NCBI RefSeq assembly: GCF_018991925.1
Contig: NW_024736071.1
Location: forward strand, 12,882,758 to 12,946,757
Length of the DNA stretch: 64,000 nucleotides
Direction: 5' to 3'
Origin: Homarus americanus
Taxonomy: Eukaryota > Arthropoda > Malacostraca > Decapoda > Nephropidae
Below are positions 1 through 12,765 of this stretch, piece by piece; within the stretch, counting starts at the first letter, position 1, and each line of letters begins with the position of its first letter. The notes under the pieces were generated by a model. The model worked only from the letters and a program-made list of their open reading frames with translations, made no database searches and was not told the DNA's origin. The position numbers and the translations under genes were made by a program.

Positions 1-42
<42 letters not shown>
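1..42. repeat. (AC)n microsatellite
   Basis: An uninterrupted AC dinucleotide run opens the window, so its true left end is not visible. It passes into AAAC units at its right edge. Confidence 0.98.
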
Positions 43-45
<3 letters not shown>

Positions 46-258
46 AACACCTTCTTTTGGGGGTTTTCTCAAGTTCCACAATTCATCTCACATGTTCAGT
101 GCTTCCTCCCTGACCTGTAACTCCTCAAAAGGTTTTCACACCTCGGGTTTCTCGCCTCTTAACACAGATCTGAAAGCATTCCTCGCCCTGAATTGACTCT
201 TTCAACCAGTCCTGAAAGTTTTGATATCTCTTCATTTTATGGCATTTATTGATAATAG

Positions 259-295
<37 letters not shown>

Positions 296-1500
296 ATAGT
301 TATGTACAATGTCAAAATACGAAATAATTTGCCGGCAAAAGGTTGTAATATTCTTGAATTAAAATATCCTAAATGATAACTGGCATACTCGTTCATCGGA
401 ATATTTCAACTAGCAGGAATATCACTGACTCAAAATATTTCAAGAAATGCTTAGAATACTCGTGTCTGGCTGGAATATACTTGAGTCAGAATATTCCTTT
501 CTATAAATGTGCGGGCAGAAGACCTACCACAGATGGACACGAGCCGAGCGTGCCCCTAGAGCGATAGTGAAGGAGTATGCCTCGCCGGACGGGCTATTAA
601 TTTCTAATCTAAGTCGCGTCGATACGAAAACTTTCCGGCAGCTTGGGCGGGTTTGTTGGGCAGTGATGAATGTGCAACTGTGGGGAAGTGTTTGATGTGG
701 TTATGTAATTACAGAGTTGTGGTAGATATTTACATGTCGCAGTTATAAGAGTTATAATATAGGATTTTAAAGTTATAAAAAGTGATAAATACGATGTGGA
801 AATGCGAGATAAAATGACCTGATATTACGGGAGATTTGATCAGAGTATTGTTGATCACAGTGTTGATGGTGATGTACTGTTTATATAATATAGTCATTTG
901 TTAGTGCTTTTATCTCCCGGTGTAGTGTGTTGGCGTGTTCAGATTATTTAGTGACCAGTTTGTAGGTGGAATTATTCTCTCTGTCTTTCTCTCTTCCTCT
1001 ATTTGTCCCATTGTTGAAAGTCTGGGCGTCACGGGAGGTCTATGAACTTGACGACTTCCCTCGCTCTCGAAATTTGGTCTTCTGGTTATATTTAACCTAC
1101 TCAGAAAACATTAACGACTCATCCACTGACCTGAATTCACGTTCACCCTCAGTCGCCAATAATAGAGTGAGGTAATGTAGATATAAATCCCTCTCTCTTG
1201 TGTGAATACTGGTAAAACACCTGAAGGTTCTTCCGACAGGCTGGCAGGTGTTTCTTTGTACTTATGAAGTGAACAATGAAAATGGTTTAAATTCCAAGGT
1301 GTTAAGTTTGATCAGCTTAGTTACGGGGATTATAATCAAGTTGGTGATATTTCCGATTAGATCAGGTTAATTGTGTCGCCTTTCTGTTGGACGTGAGGGG
1401 GTGAGGTCGTGTGTTATGGATGGTGACTGTTGCCCAGGTGAAAAAAAAAAGTTGTTTGTGATGAGATATTAAAATTATACATCAAAACTTATCGTGTCAG
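43..1500. other. Unique sequence, no gene recognised
   Basis: AT-rich single-copy-looking DNA. Short open frames at 373-567, 507-695 and 966-1175 show no motif, no flanking splice signals and no protein-like composition, so none is called. A slightly CpG-richer stretch lies at 535-655. Confidence 0.6.
261..294. repeat. (GT)n microsatellite
   Basis: An uninterrupted GT run of 34 bases within otherwise unique DNA. Confidence 0.97.
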
Positions 1501-1627
1501 ATCTGAAAAAGTAACACTGATGTGCCTTTACTTAAACCTTAATCTATTACTTGAGGTTTACACGAAAGTTTCTTCAAGATCTCATTATAAATACGACCTC
1601 AGTACAGATGATTACTGCACAACCTTC

Positions 1628-1970
1628 TTTCATCACCACCACCACTACCCGACGATCGTCTCCCTCCCCATCACCACCATCACTGCAATCATCTTATTCC
1701 TTCTCATCCCCACATCTTTCACCCCTACACCCATCTCCCTCCCCATCATCACCCCCACCACTACCACCCCCATCATCATCACCCCCTATAACCACTCCCT
1801 CATCACCCCTTTCTTTCACCCTCTACAACCACCTCCCTCCCCATCACCACCAACCTTCACCCTCTACAAACATCCCCTCCCCATTTCCACTTCCTTCATC
1901 CCATACCAACACATCCCTCCCCAGCACCACCACCCTCACCTCCCCACACACTTCCTCAGTACGAAGATGG
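1628..1970. repeat. CA/CC-rich low-complexity tract
   Basis: An irregular run of CATCACC, CCTCCC and CACCACC motifs with hardly any G. Two plus-strand frames stay open through it (1520-1978 and 1551-1988) only because stop codons are rare in such sequence. Their Pro/Thr/Ser/His-only products are not credible proteins. Confidence 0.85.
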
Positions 1971-2390
1971 GTAGCTAGTCACTATTGATGCCGGAAGCTG
2001 CTGTAACAAATGGTCTACCCAACCACTAGTCCCCCCCCCTCCCGCCGCCGTGACTGTACGAGGCGACAAGACGAAAAATGTTTGGACGTTGGTCTTCACG
2101 AGGGTAAAAGTTGAAGAGAAATTTACGATGTGGTCTGAGGCGGGGCTGCAAGAAGTCCGCCAGATTTACGTTTCCTGGTGTGATGTCGGGGACTGGGAAG
2201 CCACGACATACACACACACTACAGTTTCCATTATTCTTACATGATATTTTCTCCAATCTGGATACGAGAGAATACATAGATCTAGCTACTGAAGAGCCCC
2301 AGTATTACAATATCGACGCTGTTTTCTTTTCATGGAAGTTAGAAGACATAGTAACACACTTCACCCAAATGATTTTTACCTTCCATTACC

Positions 2391-2533
2391 AGGTTAGATT
2401 AGGTTAGGTGAGGTTGGGTTAGGTTAGGTGAGGTGAGGTGAGGTGAGGTGAGGTGAGGTGAGGTGAGGTTGCGTTAGGTTAGATATTGTAAGTCACGTCG
2501 GGTAAGTTAGGTTAGGCTAGGTAGGATTAGGTT
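2391..2533 (+). repeat. TTAGG-like array (GGTTA/GGTGA variants)
   Basis: Five-base units of the telomere-like type GGTTA are mixed with about ten consecutive GGTGA variants at 2426-2470, then degenerate to GGCTA and GGATTA. The array borders the dispersed repeat at 2534, which appears to be inserted into it. Confidence 0.85.
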
Positions 2534-2830
2534 ACATAAGAACATAAGAATGAAGGAAACTGCAGCAGGCCTATTGGTCCATACTGGGCAGTCCCATTTA
2601 CACCCAACCCCTATTGCTCATATATCCATCCAACCCATGTTTGAAGTTATCCAGCGTATTCGAGTTAATGATGATGTTTTGTAACTTGTTCCACTCGTCC
2701 ACTACTCTATTTCCAAACCAATGCTTTCCTATTTCGCGCCTAAATTTAAATTTGTCTAATTTTTAAAACCATTGTTACGAGTTCGCTCCTGGTTGGATAC
2801 TTTGAGTACCTTTGTAATGGCCCCTTTGTT
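2534..2830 (+). mobile_element. Dispersed ~300-bp interspersed repeat, copy 1
   Basis: The block starts with a doubled ACATAAGA motif followed by TGAAGGAAACTGCAGCAGG and runs about 300 bp. A diverged partial copy lies on the opposite strand at 52060-52175, which establishes it as dispersed. I recall similar sequence from decapod crustacean genomes but cannot confirm this or name the family. The copy is flanked on both sides by TTAGG-like arrays (2391-2533 and 2831-2892). It has no intact coding frame, so it is probably a non-autonomous element or a truncated end of a larger one. Confidence 0.75.
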
Positions 2831-2892
2831 TAGGTTAGGTTAGGCTAGGCTAGGCTAGGCTAGGCTAGGCTTGGTTAGGTTAGGCTAGGCTA
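2831..2892 (+). repeat. TTAGG-like array, right flank (GGTTA/GGCTA)
   Basis: GGTTA and GGCTA units resume directly after the dispersed repeat. The two flanks may be one array split by the insertion, although their variant units differ (GGTGA on the left, GGCTA on the right). Confidence 0.85.
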
Positions 2893-3085
2893 TGACAAAC
2901 TATCATCTCGTTGCAGTTGATTCTAAATACCTGTACCACGATGTCTAAGCTTTAAGTCAGCGTTCATCATATGCGCCGGTAGCGTCAGGGAGAAATTTAA
3001 TCTGCAAACTTTTAAGACCAGGCGAGGTTAGCTGTCCGGCACCCTGTCCTTCCAGATGGTCGCAGATTCATATTTATTGATAGTC

Positions 3086-3090
<5 letters not shown>

Positions 3091-3124
<34 letters not shown>
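3091..3124. repeat. (GA)n microsatellite
   Basis: An uninterrupted GA run of 34 bases. Confidence 0.97.
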
Positions 3125-3127
<3 letters not shown>

Positions 3128-3139
3128 ATAATTTGTAAA

Positions 3140-3505
3140 TTTCACTTCACTTCACACAACAAATCCTTACCTTACTTCACCTAAACAATTCTCACCTCAC
3201 TTCACTTAACCATTCCTCATTTGACTAAAGCAATCCTCACCTCACTTCACCAAACCAATTCCCACTTCACTTCACCTAACCAATCCTCACTTAACCAATT
3301 CTCACTTCACTTCACCTCACCAATCTTCACTTCACCTCACCAATCTTCACTTCGCTTATCCAATCCAATTCACTTCACTTAATCAATCTTCACTTCACCT
3401 CACCAATCTTCACTTCACATTATCAATCTTCACTTCACCTCGCCAATCTTCACTTCACTAATCTTCACTTCACCTCACCACTTCAGCTCACCAATCTTCC
3501 CTTCT
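3140..3505. repeat. Degenerate ~20-bp array (CTTCACTTCACCT...CCAAT)
   Basis: Irregular repeats of CTTCACTTCACCT followed by CACCAATCTT or AACCAATTCT, with unit lengths near 20 bp and many internal deletions. It is an old minisatellite made of TTCAC pentamers. Confidence 0.85.
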
Positions 3506-3767
3506 CCCCGCCACCACCTGAGGATGGAGGCCCCTCTTGTAACAGACGTCTTCCACTCCATCAAGTCCCAGTTGGAGAAGAGGGAAATAGTTATCGAGAA
3601 TATTTCCTGGTGGACGGGAGTAGAGAGTGGAAAATCCTTTAGCTTTTTCTTTTACATATTAACTCTGGGGTCTGGGTCCTCTCAAGGCATCCAATTGTAT
3701 AATGGAGAGAATGTGAGTGAGAGAGATAGTGTGAGACGGTGAGTGTAACAGTGAGAGACAGTGTATG

Positions 3768-3768
<1 letters not shown>

Positions 3769-3834
<66 letters not shown>
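3769..3834. repeat. (GA)n microsatellite
   Basis: About 66 bases of uninterrupted GA. It lies about 110 bp from a (TC)n run at 3943-3983, its reverse complement, so the pair could form a stem. Confidence 0.97.
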
Positions 3835-3838
<4 letters not shown>

Positions 3839-3940
3839 TTTTGAAGTAAAGGTGACATCTTTTCATTTTTTCAGATCAAAGGACATTAAATCGGTAGGTA
3901 ATTATTTGCCCAAAATCTCAGTCTCTCACTTCCTTTCTAA

Positions 3941-3942
<2 letters not shown>

Positions 3943-3983
<41 letters not shown>
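3943..3983. repeat. (TC)n microsatellite
   Basis: About 41 bases of uninterrupted TC, complementary to the GA run at 3769-3834. Confidence 0.97.
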
Positions 3984-3985
<2 letters not shown>

Positions 3986-6099
3986 AAGTTTTATGAAGCT
4001 AGAAATAGTACCAAAGATCTTGAGACTAGATAAAGGTGTCATAGTAAGTCCATGGACCTAAATATCAATGGGATAACAACTTAGAACTTCTGAATATTGT
4101 CGTTAACAAAACTTCAGGCGCCTTTGGGGAGATATGTTTACCCACAATACCTGAAATAAGGTATATAATGTTTTACAGTAGTTCGGCTGCTAAGTTTGCC
4201 CCATAGCTTAAGTGAGATGATTAAAAAAAAAAGTCCTTGCATACCTTTGGATAAATAGCCGCTGGAGGGTTACTGAGATAATAATGTCGAGGATTTTGGT
4301 ACTGGGGTTCACACTGCCTTAGCTGCCTCAATCCCCATCCTAGGCCAACTTAGGACGGAGTTAGAAGGTCGTGAATAGATACTTGATAATTGGACATTTC
4401 CATAACAAAGATGCTGTGAGGTTCTCTTGTGTGTGGCAGCGGCGGCTGGAGTGTGAGTACGAGGTATGTTAATAATGCCCCCAGGTTGTTGATTACACTG
4501 GGCTTTGATGACGTTAGAGGTGGCGCCACTGTGTAGAGGTAACAATGTAGACTCGAATGGGTGTTACTGGACTAGAGAGACATAACATTATAGGTTTCCC
4601 AACACACAGTGAGGGTCTTGTACTGTACGGGGTGGTATGGGGGGGTTGGTGTAGGTCAGGGTTTAATTTGTGGATGCTATTCATATATAAAGTACCGGAG
4701 GCGTCACTTTCGTTGCGTCAAAGCTCAGAACCAAGGCTTTAGTTACTATACACAAGCTTCCTCCACTGCAGTACCTTACGTTAATGATTGCCCAGGTGGG
4801 TTTTTTCTCTCATTGAAATACTCTATGCACTCACCTTTGTGTTACACGCCTTCGTCATTACTCTCCGCTCCTCCTCCAGGATACAGCAGGTGGCAGTAAG
4901 ATGGTCTTCGTGCGTGGTTGTGTTTGTTCGATCATTTACCGGAGTTTATTTCTCTTCCATGCTTAATACTAACTGTCAAGGACGGCGAAAATGCCCACAT
5001 TCATCAAGAGTTACCGCACTCGTAACTATTTGTAATCTTATCTTACCCCGGCCAGAAGGTCATTAATTACTTCATTACTTAAGTAATTAAACGGAAGCTA
5101 TAACAGAACTTCTAATTAACTTTTGGCTCAAGAACTCAAGTCACCCCTTTATTCATAATATCATGTTGTGGTACAATAGGTGCGGGCCCCGACGAGGTGC
5201 AGGTCAGCCCTTACAATACTCAGCTACTGATTAATTTCGTTCATCTCCACGCTCGCCTGCACCTTGTCCCATTCTCACCAACCTAATTAATAATTACACA
5301 GATTTTTCCCATAACTTTCCCACAAAATACACAAGTTTGTTAAAAGTACTGGTAATATCCGGGCTGATGGTAGTTTTTAAGGGGATAATATATGTGCGGC
5401 GAGGAGCGACACCAACACACTTCCTACGTCCAACATTATTCACTTGTGTCAGAAACGTAATTATATTCTCAAGGTCATAGTATCAATTTATTGCAGGTGC
5501 TGTTATGTTCAAATACTTGTACATAGTCATCATCTAGATGTGTTATTGTTGAAAATCACTTTGGAGATGTAAGTAATGTTGAACTGTAGGTTATGTTAGT
5601 GTACGGTTCATGTTAGTGATTTCGGTCACGCCGGGGAAGTGAGTTATCTCAGTGACGCATATCACATTACTTATTTAACAGGTAATGATGACAACCCTCA
5701 AGCACGATGGATGCTAAAACTATGCAAATCCCCCCACCCCACCTCGCCCTGATATTGCCTTAGGACCCTACCTCACGGATCAATGAACAATCGTGAACTT
5801 TGGTGTTGAAGTTTGGAATGGCTCTTTGTAATGTGTTTAATCTACAACTTAGTATACCCTACTCCTGTCCCTTGTTAGGAAACTCTTCGGAAATCAAGTC
5901 CAACGAGTCCGCCTCCCTCAGTGGCGTATTGCCAGAGCCTCATGAACTTTATCCTCCGTCTCGGGACTCAGGCACCTTGGGTAATATTTTGATAGTTGAT
6001 GCACATGTCTCTCCTGAGGACGACCATTCAATACTCTTCTACTTCTCTCCCTCTTACATGCCATTCAGTTTCATTTTCTTATATTTACTTGTCTACTTC
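3984..6099. other. Unique sequence, no gene recognised
   Basis: Mixed-composition DNA. Open frames at 4309-4545 (-), 4609-4899 (+), 4788-5066 (+) and 5800-6150 (+) were read and show no recognisable domain. The last one ends in a hydrophobic stretch that coincides with the T-rich lead-in to the pyrimidine array. Confidence 0.55.
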
Positions 6100-8335
6100 T
6101 TTCTCCTTCTTGTACTTAATTGTTTCTTGAGTCATGTCCCAGAGCTATGATTTATATTTCCCTCCTCCCATCCCAACATGTCTCCCAGCCCCATCTTCCA
6201 ATCTTTACATCCTCGTACATCGTTGCCCAATCTTCGAATTTCTCCCTATACCAACTATCACTCAATGTCGTCCCTTTACACTTCCTTTCTCATCCTTTCT
6301 TTTATGTCTGTTCCATATTCCTTCTCCTTTCTATCACAATATCACCTTTCACTACCTCCTTTGTCTTTCTCCCTCTTCTACCCTTTGCCTCTTCCTCCAC
6401 CCTATTGCCTCCCCCTCCCTATTGCCGTCCCCTCTTCCTTACCGCCTCCCCGAACTACGTACTACTTCCCTCCCTCCCTATTGCCTCCTCTAACTCTCTT
6501 CTACACTACGACCCCCTCCTTCGTACAACGACCCCCTCCTCCTACTACGACCCCCTCCTTCGTACTACGTCCCCCTCCTTCGTACAACGTCCCCCTCCTC
6601 CCTACTACGTCCCCATCCTCCCTACTACGTCCCCCTCCTCCCTACTACGCCCCCCTCCTCCCTACTACGTCCCCTTCTCCTACTACACCCTCCTCCCTCC
6701 ACCACGTCCCCCTCCCCCTCCCTACTACGCCCCCCTCCTCCCCTACTACGTCCCCCCTCCTCCCTACTACGCCCCCTCCCTCCCCTACTACGTCCCCCCT
6801 TCTCCCTACTAGCACCCCCCCTCCTCCCTACTACGTCCCTCCTCCCACTACGCCCCCTCCTACCACGTCCCCCTCCTCCCTACCACGCCCCCCCTCCTCC
6901 TTACTACGTCCCCCTTCTCCCTACTACACCCTCCTCCCTACTACGTCCCCCTTCTCCCTACTACGTCCCCTCCCTTACCACATCCTCCCCACATGACCCC
7001 CTCCCTCCCCACACTACGCCCCCTCCTCCCTACTACGCCCCCTCCTCCCCACTACGCCCCCTCCTCCCCACTACGCTGCCCCTCCTCCCTACCACGTCCC
7101 CCTCCTCCCCCTACTACGTCCCTCCCTACCACATGTCCCCCTCCCCTCCCTACTACGCCCCCTCCTCCCTACTACGCCCCTCCTCCCCACCACATGTCCC
7201 CCTTCTCCCCACTACACCCCCTCCTCCCTACTACGTCCCTCCTTACTACGCCCCCTCCTCCCTACCACATGTCCCCCTCCCTACTACGTCCCTCCTCCTA
7301 CTACAACCCCCTCCTCCCTACTACGACCCCCTCCTCCTCCCTACTACGCCCCCCTCCTCCTACTACGTCCCCCTCCCCTACTACACCCCCTCCTCCCTAC
7401 TACGACCCCCCTCCCTACCACGCCCTCCTCCCTAATACGCCCCCTCCTCCCTACTACTGTCCCCTTTCTCCCCTACCACGTCCCCCTCCCCACTACGTCC
7501 CCCCTCCCTCCCTACTACGTCCCCCTCCTCCCTACTACGTCCCCCCTCCCTACTACGTCCCCTCCCTCCCTACTACGTCCCCTCCTCCCCACTACGTCCC
7601 CCTTCTCCCCACTACACCCCCCTCCTCCCCACCACGTCCCCCTCCCTCCCTACTACGCCCCCTCCTCCCTACTACGCCCCCTCCTCCCCTACTACGTCCC
7701 CCCTTCTCCCCACTACACCCCCTCCTCCCTACTACGTCCCCTCCTCCCTACTACGCCCCCTCCCTCCCTACCACGTCCCCCTCCCTCCCCTACCACGTCC
7801 CTCCTCCCCACACACCCCCCCTCCTCCCTACTACGTCCCCCCTTCTCTACTACGTCCCTCCCTACTACGTCCCCCTCCTCCCCACACACGTCCCTCCCCA
7901 CTGGCTACACCCCCTCCTCCCTTGCATTACGTCCCCCCTCCCCTACTACGTCCCCCTCCTCCACTACGTCCCCTCCTCCCCACATTACGCCCCTCCTCCC
8001 CACTACGCCCCCTCCCTCCCTACTACGTCCCTCTCCCTACTACACCCCCTCCTCCCTACTACGTCCCTCCTCCCTACTTTCACGTCCCTCCTTCCTGGTA
8101 CACATCCCCCTCCCTACTTCACGTCCCCCCCCCTCCTCCCCACTACGTCCCCCTCCCTCCCCACTACGTCCCCTCCTCCCTACTTCACGTCCCCTCCTCC
8201 CCACTACGTCCCCCTCCTCCCTACCACGTCCCCCTCCCTCCCCACTACGTCCCTCCTCCCTAGCTGCTGTCCCTCCTCCCTACCACGTCCCCCCTCCTCC
8301 CCATTGCCTCCTTTCCTCTCACACAAAGTTGAGAG
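6100..8335 (+). repeat. Polypyrimidine minisatellite, ~20-bp unit (CCTACTACGTCCCCCTCCTC)
   Basis: A T/C-rich lead-in to about 6487 is followed by roughly 1.8 kb of a 20-bp-type unit alternating CCTACTACG with TCCCCCTCCTC. Units vary (CCACTACG, CCACCACG, TACAACG) and gain or lose single C residues. The plus strand is almost purine-free apart from one CTACTACG step per unit. Long Pro/Ser/Thr/Tyr frames here (6178-6996 and 6993-8345) are by-products of the repeat. Confidence 0.93.
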
Positions 8336-8426
8336 TTCAGTATAGGTAGTACTTGCTTCAATTCTCCCCACTGCCTTCAGAAAGAAAAATTGCTTGCAAG
8401 GTGGTGTTTCCTTACCATGCTTTTGT

Positions 8427-9096
8427 GACGGGTGCCTGTGGACTATGTGACGGTGCTGAGTAGAAGTCTTCAGACGGTGCTCAGGGTCTCTGTGACGGGT
8501 GCTGAGGAGTCTCTTGTGACGGATGCTCAGGAGTCTTGTGACGGATGCTCAGGACTCCCAGGACGGGTGCTGAGGAGTTCCTTTTGTGACGGGTGCTCAG
8601 TCTCAGACGGGGTGCTGAGAGAGTCCTCCCAGGATGGGTGCCCAGGCCTCTGTGGACGGGTGCTGAGGAGTCCTCTTGTGACGGGTGCTCAAGCCTCTGG
8701 TGACGGTGCTGAGGAGTCTCTTGTGACGGATGCTCAGGAGTCTCCCCAGACGGGGTGCCTGCTTCCCAGACGGATGCTGAGGAGTCCTCTTGTGACGGGT
8801 GCTCAAGCCTCTGTGACGGGTGCTGAGTAGTCTTTGTGACGGTGCTCGGTGGTCTCAGGACGGGTGCTGAGGAGTCTTGCACGGATGCTCAAGCCTCTGT
8901 GACGGATGCTGAGGAGTCCTCTCAGACGGTGCTTTAGGCCCCGTGACGGGTGCTGGAGGAGTCCTCTTGTGACGGGTGCTCAGGCCTCAGACGGATGCTG
9001 AGGAGTCCCTCTTGTGACGGGGTGCCCAGGCCCCTGTGACGGATGCTGCTGAGGAGTCCTCTTTAGACGGTGGTCAAGCCTCTGTGGCGGTGTCCT
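8427..9096 (+). repeat. Minisatellite of GTGACGGGTGCT / GAGGAGTCCTCTT units
   Basis: Alternating half-units GTGACGGGTGCTGAGGAGTC and GTGACGGGTGCTCAAGCCTC, each about 22-25 bp, give a composite period near 46 bp. Many single-base gains and losses occur in the GGG and TCT runs. Open frames on both strands are spurious. Confidence 0.9.
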
Positions 9097-9190
9097 TGAA
9101 TCGCTTTAACATATACAGTACATCGTCTTATATACAAAGCAGTGATATACGTTAATAATTCATTTATCTAATACTGTTAACGGGTATTAT

Positions 9191-9352
<162 letters not shown>

Positions 9353-9369
9353 ATGTGAAGAGTAAAAAA

Positions 9370-9570
9370 GTGATAATAATCTTATTATTGTTATTATCAT
9401 TGATTACTTTTATTATTCTTATTATTATTGTTCTTAATACTCTATCGTTTTTATTGTTGATATTATTACTGTTCGTACAACATTATTATTTTGATCATTA
9501 TTATTATAGTGTTGTTTCTTGTTATTATTCGAAATATTTTAGCATCATCTTTATTAATACTATTATTATT
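9370..9570. repeat. ATT-rich low-complexity stretch
   Basis: TTATTATTATTG-type motifs dominate with no fixed period. The Leu/Ile-rich frame at 9355-9663 reflects this composition. Confidence 0.75.
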
Positions 9571-9767
9571 ACACACAAGACAGTTTTAGGCAGCAGGTTG
9601 TGGCAGGACACGAGACTATCACATAATGTACAGTACTTCCTTATTTTAGCTCGGGTTCCTTGATGGGTCTCCTGTGATGTAGTTCTCAGAGCCCGTCAGC
9701 GCCTGTTGTCAGCCTTCATCAGTCTCATAGCTCCTTTACTCCGCGTGTCATTGAAGTCAATTTGCTA

Positions 9768-11050
9768 GCGCCTGTTATTAGTCTGTCAGTACGTGTTATT
9801 ATTTGTCTGTCAGTACGTGCTATTATTAGTCTTTCAGTACGTGTTATTATTAGTCTGTCAGTACGTGTTATTATTAGTCTGTCAGTACGTGTTATTATTA
9901 GTCTGTTAGTACGTGTTATTATTAGTCTGTCAGTACGTGTTATTATTAGTCTTTCAGTACGTGTTATTATTAGTCTGTCAGTACGTGCTATTATTAGTCT
10001 GTCAGTACATGTTATTATTAGTCTGTCAGTACGTGCTATTATTAGTCTTTCAGTACGTGTTATTATTAGTCTGTTAGTACGTGTTATTATTAGTCTTTCA
10101 GTACGTGTTATTATTTGTCTGTCAGTACGTGCTATTATTAGTCTAGTACGTGTTATTATTAGTCTGTTAGTACGTGTTATTATTAGTCTGTCAGTACGTG
10201 TTATTATTAGTCTGTCAGTACGTGTTATTATTAGTCTGTCAGTACGTGTTATTATTAGTCTGTTAGTACGTGTTATTATTAGTCTGTCAGTACGTGTTAT
10301 TATTAGTCTGTTAGTACGTGTTATTATTAGTCTGTCAGTACGTGTTATTATTAGTCTGTTAGTACGTGTTATTATTAGCCTGTCAGTAGGTGTTATTATT
10401 AGTATGTTAGTACGTGTTATTATTAGTCTGTCAGTACGTGTTATTATTAGTCTGTTAGTACGTGTTATTATTAGTCTGTCAGTACGTGTTATTATTAGTC
10501 TGTCATTACGTGCTATTATTAGTCTGTCAGTACGTGTTATTATTAGCCTGTCAGTACGTGTTATTAGTCTGCTAGTACGTGTTATTATTGCCAGTACTTG
10601 TTATTAGCCTGTCAGTATGTGTTATTAGTCTGTCAATTTGCGTTATTAGCCTGTCAGTACGCGTTATTAGTCTGTTAGTACGTGTAATTATTGTCAGTAC
10701 GTGTTATTAGCCTGTCAGTACGTGTTATTAACTCGTCAGTACCTTTTATTAGTCTGTCAGTTTGCGTTATTAGCCTGTCCGTACGTGTTTTTAGTCTGCT
10801 AGTACGTGTTATTAGTCTGTTAGTACATGTTATTATTATTAGTACGTGTTATCAGCCTGCAAGCACGTGTTATTAATAGCCTGTTTGTGCGTGTTATTAA
10901 TAGCCTGTCAAAATGTGTTATTTACCTGTCAGTACGTGTTATTAACGTGTCAGTACCTGTTATTATCCTGTTAGTACGTGTTATCAGCCTGTCAATATCT
11001 GTCAATATCAGTCTAATTAATTGTACCTTTCATCAGCCTGCCAATGCTTG
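9768..11050 (+). repeat. 24-bp minisatellite switching to a 21-bp form
   Basis: Units consist of GTTATTATTAG followed by TCTGTCAGTACGT (24 bp) and repeat with little drift to about 10570, alternating CTGTCAGT with CTGTTAGT. From about 10580 the unit loses one ATT triplet (GTTATTAG plus YCTGTCAGTACGT, 21 bp) and becomes progressively degenerate to about 11050. Because both periods are multiples of three, an Ile/Ser/Val-rich frame stays open across it (9762-10607) without being a gene. Confidence 0.95.
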
Positions 11051-11059
11051 TAAATAGTC

Positions 11060-12720
11060 TTCCTCCAGTGCCTGTCATCACCAAGTGTTCATAACAAGAA
11101 GGGCGAGACTTATATCAGTAAGAGTAACTCAGTTGTTGCGTGTCCGTTTGTTTCATAGTCGAAGTGTATTAGGCATGATTTTCCTGGATGTCTAAGCTAG
11201 GAATCATCCATGAAATATCGTATTTTGTGTTATTTTTTACTCCTTAAGTGCCTCCCGTTAAAATCCATCTTCTGTGAAAATGTTAAGATGTATCGTAGTT
11301 TTCTCCTCTGTATGTGATATGGAAAGGTATTGGATTCACTGTAGAAACCGAAACTGTTTGTTTACTCAGTAACTCAACTCTTAAACTTCCTTCCAGTAAG
11401 AGAATGGAGAGAGAGTACCAGCAGCCGGGAATAGTGGCTGCTTGGTTAGGGATTTGAAGGACACAGCCTGACGTGCGGTAATACATAGTTTCGACGCAAC
11501 TGTGGTCTCAGTGTTTGTGTTATGTCTTAAGTGTACAGGTTAGGATTCATCACAAGTTAAGGAGAATATTTACGGTACGAGCTTCAGAACATCCAGGAGC
11601 TGGGAACGTCGTGGCCTGTATGCAAATGAAAGTTTGCTCGAGGGTGATATTAGCGGCAGCGGGAGGGTGGCGTCCTGACTCGCCCACCCTGTTATTGGCC
11701 TGACACCGTCCTGTGTGTATCCCCTCCCTCGGGGACCTACTGACCTTTCCAGTCCTTCCTGGTACTGCTGGTCCGTACTTTTGGGACCTTGTGATCTATC
11801 CCGTCTCACCAAGTACCTGCTTTTTTGTAAACTTGAGGTATACAGTACCGTGTTTGGACCATCCTGTGTGATGGACCCCACCCTCCTGTACCTGGGGACC
11901 TATTGGCACAACTCGGGGACCTGCTGACCCTAAACTCCCGATAAATTGATAAGGGACCCGAACTCGGCTCATCGGAAACCTGGAAAAACTGTTAACTCGT
12001 GATTTATTGGTGCGAGATCGTCTGTGTGAGCAGAGATCCCCGATGGCCGGTTCTCGCAGCCCATCTATTCACTAGAGACGTGTAACATATATTGGCTACC
12101 GGACAAAAGAATAGCGGGGATGAAGCAGTCAAGGAAGTCGTCTCTAACAGCCACATTAAGAGATGTATAATTGTGCAATCTTGTCGATACTTTAATGTCC
12201 AGGGAAAGGAAATATTAATTGAACTCCATTCTACTATGGCAGCGCTGCCGACGTGGGAAATATAGTGTTATCAAAAAGATAGATTCTTCCATTTAGTTTC
12301 CTTTCGTCCAAGAATAACTCCTATATTTGGCCACATTCTCCTGTGTTGTCATGATTATTGGCGTGTAATTTGTTCCTAACATTCTATACCATCATCTGCT
12401 TTTTTTCTTTCCTTTTATTGCTTCAATCGCTCTCCTAAACCGCCTTTAAACTTGTTATATCAAAACCTAAATAGAAAAGAAAAAATGTGTAATAGTTTAG
12501 ATAATAAAAGAGGAAATCCAGCCCTAATATCTACATCCTGACGACATTTTATTCCATTATGATACGTTTCAAGAGACAGGATTACGTTCCTCATTTGTAC
12601 TGAATATTAGGGATAGAGGACCTGCCTCGATGACAAGTGTAAGCACTGTATTATAACATGTAAAGGTATCCTCCTCCCTTATAGTGACCAGTTGTTGCCT
12701 GTCACACATTTCCATACAAC
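11060..12720. other. Unique sequence, no gene recognised
   Basis: Single-copy-looking DNA. GGGACCT recurs loosely at 11730-11955, perhaps a dead minisatellite. The open frames at 11283-11486 (-), 11570-11881 (-) and 11715-11927 (+) show no motif. Confidence 0.55.
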
Positions 12721-12727
12721 AAGAAGC

Positions 12728-12728
<1 letters not shown>

Positions 12729-12765
<37 letters not shown>

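Noticed and set aside
3524..3742. Plus-strand frame starting MEAPLVTDVFHSIKSQLEKR
   Set aside because: The first 20 residues look protein-like, but there is no recognisable family, and the frame soon passes into low-complexity sequence.
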